Program-made: the position numbers and the translations under genes
The notes under the pieces: generated by a model
What the model was told of the DNA's origin: nothing
Databases searched by the model: none
The model's input: the letters and a program-made list of their open reading frames with translations, nothing else
Shown: one piece after another, positions 1 to 5,594 of the stretch
Position numbering within the stretch: position 1 is the first letter of the stretch
How the letters are laid out: every line of letters begins with the position of its first letter
Source: an uncultured Slackia sp.
Lineage (GTDB): Bacteria; Actinomycetota; Coriobacteriia; Coriobacteriales; Eggerthellaceae
NCBI GenBank assembly: GCA_900553655.1
Contig: USEQ01000016.1
Span: forward strand, 1 to 10,431
Direction of reading: 5' to 3'
DNA length: 10,431 nt

Positions 1-194
1 GTTCTTTCCCGGATCCATTCATCACTGGTGTCCACCAGCCTGGCCAGATCGTTGTCTACCAGCGCAACAACGTCACGAACGACGTTCTCTACAAAGAGGG
101 TCTTGATCTTCTGGTCATGCCTTCTGCCGAGCTGTCCCGTGGTCGTGGCGGCCCGCGTTGCATGAGCATGCCGTTCCAGCGCGAGGACCTCTAA
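1..194 (+). CDS. arcA: Arginine deiminase, C-terminal end (partial)
   Basis: Only the last 63 codons are present; the reading frame starts at base 3 and the gene begins upstream of the window. Arginine deiminase hydrolyses arginine to citrulline and ammonia in the cytoplasm, the first step of the ADI pathway. The tail reads [19 protein letters not shown] followed by DL and stop. This is the family's C-terminal signature, and the cysteine of the RCMSMP motif (codon 159-161) matches the catalytic nucleophile that forms the amidino-enzyme intermediate. An upstream [17 protein letters not shown] stretch is also typical of the family's C-terminal part. arcB, arcC and an arcD-like gene follow in the same direction, which supports the call. 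Nothing odd is visible in the part that can be seen; the guanidinium-binding residues of the N-terminal part lie outside. Confidence 0.95.
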   Translation, partial: SFPDPFITGVHQPGQIVVYQRNNVTNDVLYKEGLDLLVMPSAELSRGRGGPRCMSMPFQREDL

Positions 195-202
195 CAATTA
201 TC

Positions 203-248
203 GCGACCCCGCCCGTGAATAGCGGGGTCGCATTATTCTCTTTATTTT
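203..248 (+). terminator. Intercistronic terminator-like hairpin after arcA
   Basis: Nine bases after the arcA stop, a perfect 10-bp stem (203-212 gcgaccccgc with 222-231 gcggggtcgc, 9-nt loop) is followed by a T-rich run (attattctctttatttt). It looks like a Rho-independent terminator. The rest of the operon lies downstream with no convincing promoter in between, so I infer partial termination that lowers arcB-arcC relative to arcA, or a 3'-end stabilising hairpin for arcA mRNA. Confidence 0.75.
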
Positions 249-255
249 GCCGTTT

Positions 256-280
256 TAGAGACCTATATGGGAGGTCTCTA
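256..280 (+). promoter_or_regulatory. Perfect 9-bp hairpin just before the arcB ribosome binding site
   Basis: Bases 256-264 (tagagacct) are the exact complement of 272-280 (aggtctcta), with a 7-nt loop. The stem ends three bases before the AAGAAAGG ribosome binding site of arcB and has no T-tract, so it is not a terminator. It could be an RNA processing or stability element, a translation-modulating hairpin, or a protein-binding dyad. I do not recognise a specific family. Confidence 0.5.
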
Positions 281-282
281 GT

Positions 283-290
283 AAGAAAGG
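283..290 (+). promoter_or_regulatory. Ribosome binding site of arcB (decides the start)
   Basis: AAGAAAGG abuts an ATG at 291 with no spacer, but is 9 bases from an in-frame ATG at 300. That spacing is normal, so 300 is the likelier start, and the protein then begins MGVNLSGRNF as ornithine carbamoyltransferases commonly do. Confidence 0.6.
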
Positions 291-299
291 ATGGACAAA

Positions 300-1295
300 A
301 TGGGTGTCAATCTTAGCGGTCGCAACTTCATTCGTCTCCTTGACTTCACCACGGAAGAGATTGAGTACCTGCTCAAGCTCTCCAAGAACTTCAAGGACAT
401 GAAGCGTGCTGGTGTTCCCCATCGTTACCTCGAGGGCAAGAACATCGTTCTTCTGTTCCAGAAGACCTCTACCCGTACCCGCTGCGCATTTGAGGTTGGC
501 GGCATGGATCTCGGCATGGGCGTGACCTATCTCGATCCGGGCAGCTCCCAGATGGGCAAGAAGGAGTCCATCGAGGACACCGCTCGCGTTCTCGGTCGCA
601 TGTATGACGGCATCGAGTTCCGCGGCTTCGCTCAGGCTGACGTCGAGGAGCTCGGCGCAAACGCTGGCGTTCCTGTCTGGAATGGCCTGACCGACGCATG
701 GCATCCCACTCAGATGCTCGCTGACGTTCTCACCATGCAGGAGAACTTCAACTACGACCTCAAGGGCCGCACCGTCGTCTTCATGGCTGACGCTGCCAAC
801 AACGTTGCTCGTTCCATGATGGTTGTCTGCGCTAAGCTCGGCATGAACTTCGTCGGCTGCGCTCCCGAGACCAACTGGCCCGACGCTGAGCTCGTTGAAG
901 AGTGCAAGGCTATCGCAGCTGAGCATGGCGCAACCGTCAAGCTGACCGCTGACGTGAAGGAAGCTTGCACCGGCGCTGACGTTATCTACGCTGACGTTTG
1001 GGTTTCCATGGGCGATCCCGACGAGGTTTGGGCTGAGCGCATCAAGAACCTCGAGCCGTATCGCGTTACCAAGGAAGTCATGTCCTACGCTAACGACGAC
1101 GCTATCTTCCTGCACTGCCTCCCCGCATTCCATGACACCAACACCGTCATCGGTGCTGAGAAGGCTGAGCAGTTCGGTCTCACCGAGATGGAAGTTTCCG
1201 ACGAGGTCTTCGAGTCCAAGCAGTCCAAGGTCTTCGACGAGGCGGAGAACCGCATGCACACCATCAAGGCTGTCATGTACGCTACCTTGAAGTAA
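300..1295 (+). CDS. arcB: Ornithine carbamoyltransferase, catabolic (ADI pathway)
   Basis: A 331-residue cytoplasmic enzyme of normal family length that phosphorolyses citrulline to ornithine and carbamoyl phosphate in the ADI direction. Visible motifs, numbered from the ATG at 300, are the carbamoyl-phosphate loop STRTR (57-61), HPTQ (135-138), the ornithine-binding DVWVSMG (232-238) and the catalytic HCLPAFHD (272-279). The N-terminal half carries the carbamoyl-phosphate domain and the C-terminal half the ornithine domain. All key residues are intact. An alternative in-frame ATG at 291 would add three residues but leaves no spacer to the ribosome binding site. The gene lies between arcA and arcC, 31 bases before arcC, and this context makes the catabolic role more likely than a biosynthetic ArgF. 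Arginine codons are almost only CGT/CGC, a sign of high expression. Confidence 0.96.
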   Translation: MGVNLSGRNFIRLLDFTTEEIEYLLKLSKNFKDMKRAGVPHRYLEGKNIVLLFQKTSTRTRCAFEVGGMDLGMGVTYLDPGSSQMGKKESIEDTARVLGRMYDGIEFRGFAQADVEELGANAGVPVWNGLTDAWHPTQMLADVLTMQENFNYDLKGRTVVFMADAANNVARSMMVVCAKLGMNFVGCAPETNWPDAELVEECKAIAAEHGATVKLTADVKEACTGADVIYADVWVSMGDPDEVWAERIKNLEPYRVTKEVMSYANDDAIFLHCLPAFHDTNTVIGAEKAEQFGLTEMEVSDEVFESKQSKVFDEAENRMHTIKAVMYATLK

Positions 1296-1326
1296 AGTCT
1301 TCTGAGTATTAAGAGGTAAATTAGCT

Positions 1327-2265
1327 ATGGCAAACAAGCGTCTCGTTATTGCTCTGGGCGGCAATGCTCTCGGCAATACCCCCGAGGAGCAGCTCGAGCT
1401 GGTTTCCAACACCGCTGCTCCCATCGTTGACCTCATCGAAGAGGGCTTCGATGTCATCGTTACCCACGGTAACGGTCCCCAGGTCGGCATGATCAAGGTT
1501 GCAACCGACAACTCTGCAACGAAGGTGGGCGGCACCCCGTCCATCCCGTTCCCCGAGTGCGGTGCTATGAGCCAGGGTTATATCGGCTATCACCTGCAGC
1601 AGGCTATGCAGCGCGAGTTCGCTCGTCGCGGCATGGACAAGGCTTGCGCTTCCATCGTGACGCAGACCGTCGTTGACGCAGCTGACCCTGCTTTCCAGGA
1701 TCCCACCAAGCCCGTCGGCGCTTTCTTCACCGAGGAAGAGGCCGCCAAGCTCATGGAGGAAACTGGCAACAAGTATGTTGAGGATGCTGGTCGTGGCTGG
1801 CGCTGGGTTGTCGCTTCTCCCGCACCGGTTCGCATCGTCGAGCTTCCTCTGATCAATAACCTCGTCGAGGCTGGCATGTGCGTTATCTCCACCGGTGGCG
1901 GCGGTATCCCCGTCATCGAGGAGGACGGCGGCTACAAGGGCGTTCCTGCCGTTATCGACAAGGACCGTTCTGCTGCACTGCTCGCTGGCGAGGCAAACGC
2001 TGACATGCTGGTCATCTTGACCGCTGTCGATCGCGTCTGCATCAACTTCAACAAGCCGGATCAGCAGGAACTCGCTTCCATGACGATCGCCGAGGCTGAG
2101 AAGTACATGGAGGAAGGCCAGTTCGCCAAGGGCTCCATGCTGCCCAAGGTTGAGGCATGCCTCTCCTTCGTCAAGGCAAACCCGAACGGCAAGGCCCTGA
2201 TCACCTCTCTCGAGCGTGCTAAGGAAGCTCTTGCTGGCGAGACCGGTACGGTTATCACCGCTTAA
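1327..2265 (+). CDS. arcC: Carbamate kinase
   Basis: A 312-residue cytoplasmic enzyme that transfers phosphate from carbamoyl phosphate to ADP, giving ATP plus carbamate (which decays to ammonia and CO2). This is the energy-yielding last step of the ADI pathway. It is a member of the amino acid kinase fold. Visible are the N-terminal glycine loop VIALGGNAL (7-15), THGNGPQVG (46-54), the MSQGYIGY segment (81-88), the glycine-rich STGGGGIPV (188-196), VIDKDRSAALLA (209-220) and LTAVDRVCINF (231-241), in the order and spacing typical of bacterial carbamate kinases. Length is normal. AGAGG at 1312-1316 lies 10 bases before the ATG. The gene follows arcB closely and shares its codon style, so the two are likely cotranscribed. 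No defect is seen. Confidence 0.97.
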   Translation: MANKRLVIALGGNALGNTPEEQLELVSNTAAPIVDLIEEGFDVIVTHGNGPQVGMIKVATDNSATKVGGTPSIPFPECGAMSQGYIGYHLQQAMQREFARRGMDKACASIVTQTVVDAADPAFQDPTKPVGAFFTEEEAAKLMEETGNKYVEDAGRGWRWVVASPAPVRIVELPLINNLVEAGMCVISTGGGGIPVIEEDGGYKGVPAVIDKDRSAALLAGEANADMLVILTAVDRVCINFNKPDQQELASMTIAEAEKYMEEGQFAKGSMLPKVEACLSFVKANPNGKALITSLERAKEALAGETGTVITA

Positions 2266-2293
2266 GTCTTCTTTCGGATTTTTGTTCTTTCTT

Positions 2294-2324
2294 ATCTGCC
2301 GAGGGCATTGCGCCCTCGGCAGAT
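2294..2324 (+). terminator. Long hairpin after arcC
   Basis: Bases 2294-2306 (atctgccgagggc) pair perfectly with 2312-2324 around a 5-nt loop, a very stable 13-bp stem 28 bases after the arcC stop. The downstream side has only a weak T-run (attcttgg), while T-rich sequence lies upstream. It may therefore be an imperfect terminator, an attenuator before the transporter gene, or a 3' mRNA-protecting stem. Confidence 0.6.
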
Positions 2325-2566
2325 TCTTGGATGGCGCTTTTGCTGTCCATGCGAGCTTTTCAGGTAGGGGTGCCTGACAGGCTTGTTGAATCAGTTGGGT
2401 ATGGTGACACCGACTGATCGGGATTCAATGCATCAGGGGTGACTGCAGAGAATCTTGATTCCATGGGATGTAGTAGGGGTGCTCGTCTCATGGGTATGTG
2501 CACTTGTATGCATATTCCACGTGCTTCGTGTAGACGGGGCTCGTTAGCCCATTTGAAAGGGACAAC
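2325..2566 (+). promoter_or_regulatory. Leader region of the arcD-like gene, with dyads
   Basis: This 242-base stretch holds no convincing gene. It has an interrupted dyad at 2386-2427 (ttgaatcagt opposed by actgat and attcaa with a CGGG bulge, enclosing ggtgacacc). A sequence at 2505-2518 resembles a weak ARG box (TGnAT-N4-ATTC). A small hairpin at 2537-2550 (gggct/agccc) sits just upstream of the GAAAGGGA ribosome binding site at 2555-2562. I do not find a clean -35/-10 pair. Control by an ArgR-type regulator is inference only; the length suggests the transporter has some control of its own. Confidence 0.35.
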
Positions 2567-4045
2567 ATGGCTGACAAAGTTAAAAAGAAGAAGGACCCTA
2601 TCAGCTCCTTCAGTATCCTCCTTATTTTGCTGGTCGTTCTTGCCGTCGCTTCTTGGATCGCGGCAGCGGCTACTGGTGGCGTCGTTACCGGCGCATCTCT
2701 TTCTAATATTCTGACTGCTCCCATTTATGGTTTTGCAGGCGCTCCCGACAGCATCGTTGAAAGCTCTGTCAATCCCGGAACGTTTCCGGGAGGTGCTCTC
2801 GAAGTCTGCTTCTTCGTTATGATTCTGGGCGGTTTCTTGGGCGTTATGACCAAGACCGGCGCGCTTGACAACGGTATCGGTGTGCTCGTTAAGAAGCTTC
2901 ATGGCAACGAGCTTGTTCTTATTCCGATTCTGATGATCCTGTTCTCGATTGGCGGTACGACGTACGGCATGTGCGAGGAGACCGTTCCCTTCTATGTCCT
3001 GCTTGCTGCCACGATGTATGCGGCCGGTTTTGACGTCATGGTGGGATCTGCCGTGGTTCTGCTCGGCGCAGGATGCGGCGTTATCGGCTCTACCGTCAAT
3101 CCGTTTGCAGTCGGTGCTGCCGTTTCTTCTCTTATCGATGCGGGCATCGAGGTCAACCAGGGCATTATCATCGCCCTCGGCGCTATTCTCTGGATTGTTA
3201 CCACGGCGATTTCCATCGTCTACGTTATGAAGTATGCGGCGAAAATCAAAAAAGACCGCGGCTCAACGATTCTTTCCCTGCAGGAGCAGGCTGACGAGAA
3301 GGCCCACTTCGGCAAGGACGGCGATGCTCAGGGCGAGATCACGCTGACCGGTCGTCAGAAGGGCGCGCTTGTCGTTTTCGCAATCGCCTTCATTATCATG
3401 GTTATCAGCTTCATTCCCTGGGAAGACTTCGGCATCAACGTCTTCACCGGATGGTCCGCCGTCGTTACGGGTCTTCCGTTGGGACAGTGGTACTTCCTTG
3501 AGGCCGCGTGCTGGTTCTTCGTGCTGGCAATCATCATCGCTGTTGTTGGCGGGTTGTCTGAATCCGAAACCGTCAAGGCGTTCATCGACGGTTGCGCTGA
3601 TATGATGAGCGTTGTCATGATTATTGCTCTGGCTCGTGGCGTTTCCATTCTCATGGCTGAAACCGGCATGTCTGACTGGATTCTGCTGAACGCGTCCAAT
3701 GCGCTCCAGGGCGTATCCGCGATTGTTTTCGCACCCGTCTCTTGGCTGCTGTATGTCGTTTTGTCCTTCCTGATTCCCTCCAGCTCCGGCATGGCGACTG
3801 TCTCCATGCCCATCATGGGCCCCTTGGCTGCAAACCTCGGTTTCTCCGTCGAGACTATGGTCATGATTTTCAGCTCCGCCAACGGCTTGGTGAATCTGTT
3901 CACTCCTACATGCGGAGCCATCATGGGTGGTCTTGCGATTGCGAAGGTCCAGTATGGAACGTGGCTTAAATGGGTCTGGGAGCTTCTGGTCATTCTTGCC
4001 GTCGTCTGCCTGGCCGTGGTCACGACCGCTATGATGATCTTGTAG
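2567..4045 (+). CDS. arcD: YfcC/DcuC-type membrane transporter, probable arginine/ornithine antiporter
   Basis: A 492-residue polytopic membrane protein of the YfcC family (DcuC-like superfamily), to which the ArcD antiporters of several Gram-positive ADI operons belong. After a short basic N-terminus (KVKKKK, 4-9), hydrophobic helices can be seen at about 14-35, 76-95, 114-130, 140-180, 197-222, 264-283, 306-330, 343-363, 385-404 and 428-492. A soluble charged loop lies at about 224-262. Conserved-looking polar stretches within the membrane part are GMCEETVPFY (134-143), STVNPF (175-180), PSSSGMATVSMP (404-415) and FTPTCG (445-450). The reading frame is intact. The ribosome binding site GAAAGGGA is 4-5 bases from the ATG. 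Position directly after arcABC points to arginine/ornithine exchange, but other YfcC members may carry other substrates, so specificity rests on context. Confidence 0.78.
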   Translation: MADKVKKKKDPISSFSILLILLVVLAVASWIAAAATGGVVTGASLSNILTAPIYGFAGAPDSIVESSVNPGTFPGGALEVCFFVMILGGFLGVMTKTGALDNGIGVLVKKLHGNELVLIPILMILFSIGGTTYGMCEETVPFYVLLAATMYAAGFDVMVGSAVVLLGAGCGVIGSTVNPFAVGAAVSSLIDAGIEVNQGIIIALGAILWIVTTAISIVYVMKYAAKIKKDRGSTILSLQEQADEKAHFGKDGDAQGEITLTGRQKGALVVFAIAFIIMVISFIPWEDFGINVFTGWSAVVTGLPLGQWYFLEAACWFFVLAIIIAVVGGLSESETVKAFIDGCADMMSVVMIIALARGVSILMAETGMSDWILLNASNALQGVSAIVFAPVSWLLYVVLSFLIPSSSGMATVSMPIMGPLAANLGFSVETMVMIFSSANGLVNLFTPTCGAIMGGLAIAKVQYGTWLKWVWELLVILAVVCLAVVTTAMMIL

Positions 4046-4064
4046 GCAAACCTTTTCGGACTTC

Positions 4065-4096
4065 AAAGAAGCAACCTTCGGGTTGCTTCTTTTTTT
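4065..4096 (+). terminator. Strong Rho-independent terminator of the arc operon
   Basis: A perfect 12-bp stem (4065-4076 with 4081-4092) is closed by a TTCG tetraloop and runs into seven Ts (4090-4096). It lies 20 bases after the arcD stop. This is a textbook intrinsic terminator and marks the end of the arc transcription unit. Confidence 0.95.
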
Positions 4097-4238
4097 ACCG
4101 GATTCGGTTCTAGGCTACAGTCAAGTTTTTCTATAGCGACATAGGAAGTTGAGCGGGCAAGAAGGTGGGAAAGCTTTGGGCGCTCACCTTTTGGCCGATA
4201 ACCTCATAGTTTCGGATTTCACCCTAAACATATTGCAC
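4097..4238. other. Intergenic stretch, no gene seen
   Basis: About 140 bases between the arc terminator and the tRNA terminator. No ORF with a ribosome binding site and no clear promoter is visible. A weak dyad (aaggtg at 4162-4167, cacctt at 4185-4190) is the only structure noted. Confidence 0.5.
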
Positions 4239-4266
4239 AAAAAAAGCTGCCAATGGCAGCTTTTTT
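4239..4266. terminator. Bidirectional terminator beside tRNA-Val
   Basis: Seven As, a GCTGCC/GGCAGC stem around an AAT loop, then six Ts. It is symmetrical, so it forms a hairpin with a U-tract in both directions. It lies 7 bases beyond the 3' end of the tRNA gene and most likely ends the tRNA transcript on the - strand, while also blocking read-through from the arc side. Confidence 0.9.
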
Positions 4267-4273
4267 AATTCTA

Positions 4274-4348
4274 TGGTGGGCGATGAGGGATTTGAACCCC
4301 CGACCTTGTGCTTGTAAGGCACCTGCGCTCCCGCTGCGCCAATCGCCC
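4274..4348 (-). tRNA. tRNA-Val (anticodon UAC), CCA encoded
   Basis: Read on the - strand, the 75-nt gene folds as a full cloverleaf. It has a 7-bp acceptor stem (GGGCGAU/AUCGCCC), a D arm GCGC-AGCGGGA-GCGC, an anticodon loop CUUACAA with UAC at positions 34-36, a 5-nt variable loop, a T arm with UUCAAAU loop, discriminator A and a genomically encoded CCA. The UAC anticodon reads valine GUA and related codons. One oddity is that the first anticodon-stem pair (27-43) is G-A rather than a Watson-Crick pair; the other four pairs are fine. It has its own promoter and terminator and runs opposite to both neighbouring operons. Confidence 0.96.
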
Positions 4349-4358
4349 GTGAGTAAAA

Positions 4359-4387
4359 ATTATCCCACATTATTGAGGAAATGTCAC
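4359..4387 (-). promoter_or_regulatory. Sigma-70-type promoter of tRNA-Val
   Basis: On the - strand, GTGACA (-35, bases 4387-4382) and GATAAT (-10, bases 4364-4359) are 17 bases apart. Transcription would start near 4352, only a few bases before the mature tRNA 5' end at 4348, as is usual for bacterial tRNA genes. Confidence 0.8.
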
Positions 4388-4398
4388 GAGAAAAGTTT

Positions 4399-4546
4399 GT
4401 AGGAACTCAAGACTCTGGCGTATTCCAATACGCCACCTACGGGCGAGGTAAAGGTACGGCACGGTTGGCCGGCGGTGTCTGTCTGTTCATTGATCCGTAC
4501 GGGCTTCTAACGCCTGCGATCTTTTCGGCTTTGCGAAAAGGGCAGG
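4399..4546 (+). other. Candidate structured RNA leader of the tad operon
   Basis: Three consecutive foldable elements precede cpaB. H1 has gtagg (4399-4403) with cctac (4436-4440), enclosing a perfect 8-bp hairpin tggcgtat/atacgcca (4416-4435) with a 12-nt bulge on one side. H2 has gtacgg (4454-4459) with ccgtac (4495-4500). H3 has cctgc (4513-4517) with gcagg (4542-4546), enclosing cttttcg/cgaaaag (4521-4540). No T-tract follows. I compared it by eye with c-di-GMP, TPP and cobalamin riboswitch cores and found no match. It may be a 5' leader, a small RNA or chance pairing. Confidence 0.35.
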
Positions 4547-4558
4547 GGATGGTCGGAG

Positions 4559-4651
4559 ATGGGCGAAAAGCTTGGCAGAAAACGTAGAGGCGCTGGAAAG
4601 AAGCGAGGGGCTGTGCCGGCAGAGAAAGTAGAGCAAGAACGTTCATCATGA
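4559..4651 (+). CDS. Possible small basic protein (30 aa), uncertain
   Basis: An ORF of 30 codons, too short for routine calling, starts MGEKLGRKRRGAGKKRG and ends VEQERSS. AGGGG at 4544-4548 lies 10 bases upstream, an acceptable ribosome binding site. It is strongly basic with no membrane segment. Its TGA (4649-4651) overlaps an ATGATG, but the frame that begins there is not convincing. Position between a possible leader RNA and cpaB could fit a leader peptide. I do not recognise it and it may be non-coding. Confidence 0.2.
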   Translation: MGEKLGRKRRGAGKKRGAVPAEKVEQERSS

Positions 4652-4670
4652 TGTCGCAAGTCGAAGGCAA

Positions 4671-4692
4671 TCGTATCGGCCGTGGTATACGA
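4671..4692 (+). promoter_or_regulatory. Dyad over a possible extended -10 before cpaB
   Basis: tcgtat (4671-4676) and atacga (4687-4692) form a 6-bp inverted repeat. Its right arm overlaps TGGTATACG (4683-4691), which resembles an extended -10 box. If used, transcription would start about 15 bases before cpaB. No good -35 is seen, so this is a weak candidate for a promoter/operator. Confidence 0.25.
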
Positions 4693-4712
4693 GGCGAACG
4701 ACAGGAGGTCCC

Positions 4713-5594
4713 ATGCGTCGGAAAGCGAATCTAATTGCGGGAGCCGTATGCGGCGCGCTATGTGTCTCAAGCGTGCTCGCTTATGGCGCAGAGGTGCAGA
4801 GCTCGTTTGAGAAAGAACGCGCCGAGGTTCTTGAACGTTATGGGGGCGAACAGGTCGAAGTGTGCGTAGCCACGAAGGATATAGAGGTCGGGGATGTCTT
4901 GGGAAGCGCCAATACGGAGAAGCGTCTCTGGCTGGGGGAGCTGCTTCCGGAAGATGCCGTGTTTCGTATTGAGGACATGCAAGGAAAACCCGTATCAAGC
5001 CCGATATATCAAGGAGAAGTGATTACGGAGCGACGTTTTGAGGAGGGCGAACATGTGGCGCTCCAAGTCCCGGACGGGCTTTGTGCGGTGAGCGTGCCTG
5101 CAAAGTCCGTTTCGGCGGTAGGGGGCTCAATCGAGGCAGGTTCCTACGTGGACGTGTATGCCACGTCGGGGGCGGCCACCGACTGTATTGCATCGGGTGT
5201 TCTTGTCCTATCTACAAGCTCGACGGAAGAGCAGGCGAAATCGGAAGAGGATATCGCATGGGTGACGCTTGCCGTAGAGCCCGACCTCGTCAAAGAAGTC
5301 ATTACCGCGGCACAGAAAAGCGAGCTGTACTTCGTGCTTCCGGCTGACGACGAAGCAGGCGTCAACCGGACGAAGGCGGACGTTGGGCAGGCGGGGACGG
5401 ATGGCGAGCAGGCCGAGACGGACGCTGGGCAGATGAAAACGGATGGCGAGCAGGTCGGGACGGATGCCGATCGAAGCCAGACGGATGGTGGAGGGACCGA
5501 ATCGGGCGTCGATCGAAGCGAGCCGTATGAAGAGCAAGCCGAGGCGGGCGCCGTACGTGCGGAGGAGAAAACAACGGGAGGTGGTGAACAATGA
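4713..5594 (+). CDS. cpaB: CpaB/RcpC-like Flp pilus assembly protein (SAF domain) with repeat tail
   Basis: A 293-residue protein. Residues 1-26 form a signal or membrane anchor (RRK, then a hydrophobic stretch to about 24). Residues 45-115 look like the SAF domain of CpaB proteins (VEVCVATKDIEVGDVL, then PVSSPIYQGEVITERRF). Residues 116-210 are the RcpC/CpaB domain (VPAKSVSAVGGSIEAGSYVD, then WVTLAVEPDLVKEVITAAQ). From residue 220 the protein changes into an acidic low-complexity tail of about nine 7-residue units. CpaB/RcpC proteins act at the cell envelope in Tad pilus assembly; in Gram-negatives they associate with the secretin, which is not seen here. AGGAGG (4703-4708) lies 4 bases before the ATG. 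The stop overlaps the tadZ start (ATGA). It is the first gene of the operon. The family call rests on domain pattern and context. Confidence 0.82.
   Translation: MRRKANLIAGAVCGALCVSSVLAYGAEVQSSFEKERAEVLERYGGEQVEVCVATKDIEVGDVLGSANTEKRLWLGELLPEDAVFRIEDMQGKPVSSPIYQGEVITERRFEEGEHVALQVPDGLCAVSVPAKSVSAVGGSIEAGSYVDVYATSGAATDCIASGVLVLSTSSTEEQAKSEEDIAWVTLAVEPDLVKEVITAAQKSELYFVLPADDEAGVNRTKADVGQAGTDGEQAETDAGQMKTDGEQVGTDADRSQTDGGGTESGVDRSEPYEEQAEAGAVRAEEKTTGGGEQ
5370..5558 (+). repeat. Degenerate 21-nt tandem repeat (about nine units) in the cpaB tail
   Basis: Codons 220-282 of cpaB divide into nine 7-residue units: TKADVGQ, AGTDGEQ, AETDAGQ, MKTDGEQ, VGTDADR, SQTDGGG, TESGVDR, SEPYEEQ, AEAGAVR. At DNA level the core acggatggcgagcag recurs with changes every 21 bases, best kept in units 2-4 and decaying towards the 3' end. 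The pattern indicates expansion by tandem duplication. Confidence 0.85.

Noticed and set aside
255..1544. 429-codon open frame on the - strand across arcB and the start of arcC
   Set aside because: It is antisense to a gene with all OTC motifs. Strongly biased codons (few TCA, TTA, CTA on the coding strand) leave the opposite frame open. No ribosome binding site or recognisable domain is seen.
2773..2791. 8-bp hairpin (tcccggaa/ttccggga) inside arcD
   Set aside because: Short, with a 3-nt loop and no T-tract, in a coding region with Gly/Pro codons. It is noted but too weak to be a finding.
3263..4066. 267-codon open frame on the - strand opposite arcD
   Set aside because: Its translation is hydrophilic low-complexity material mirroring membrane codons of the transporter, and it would start inside the arc terminator region. 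It is a shadow frame.
4381..4587. 68-codon + strand frame beginning at the tRNA promoter
   Set aside because: It has no proper ribosome binding site, overlaps the -35 box of the tRNA promoter and the hairpin region, and its product resembles nothing known to me.
4274..4712. tRNA-Val as an integration site for the tad block
   Set aside because: Integrative elements usually enter at the 3' end of a tRNA gene, which here faces the arc side. The tad genes lie on the 5' side, no integrase is present, and no direct repeat of the tRNA end was found by eye.
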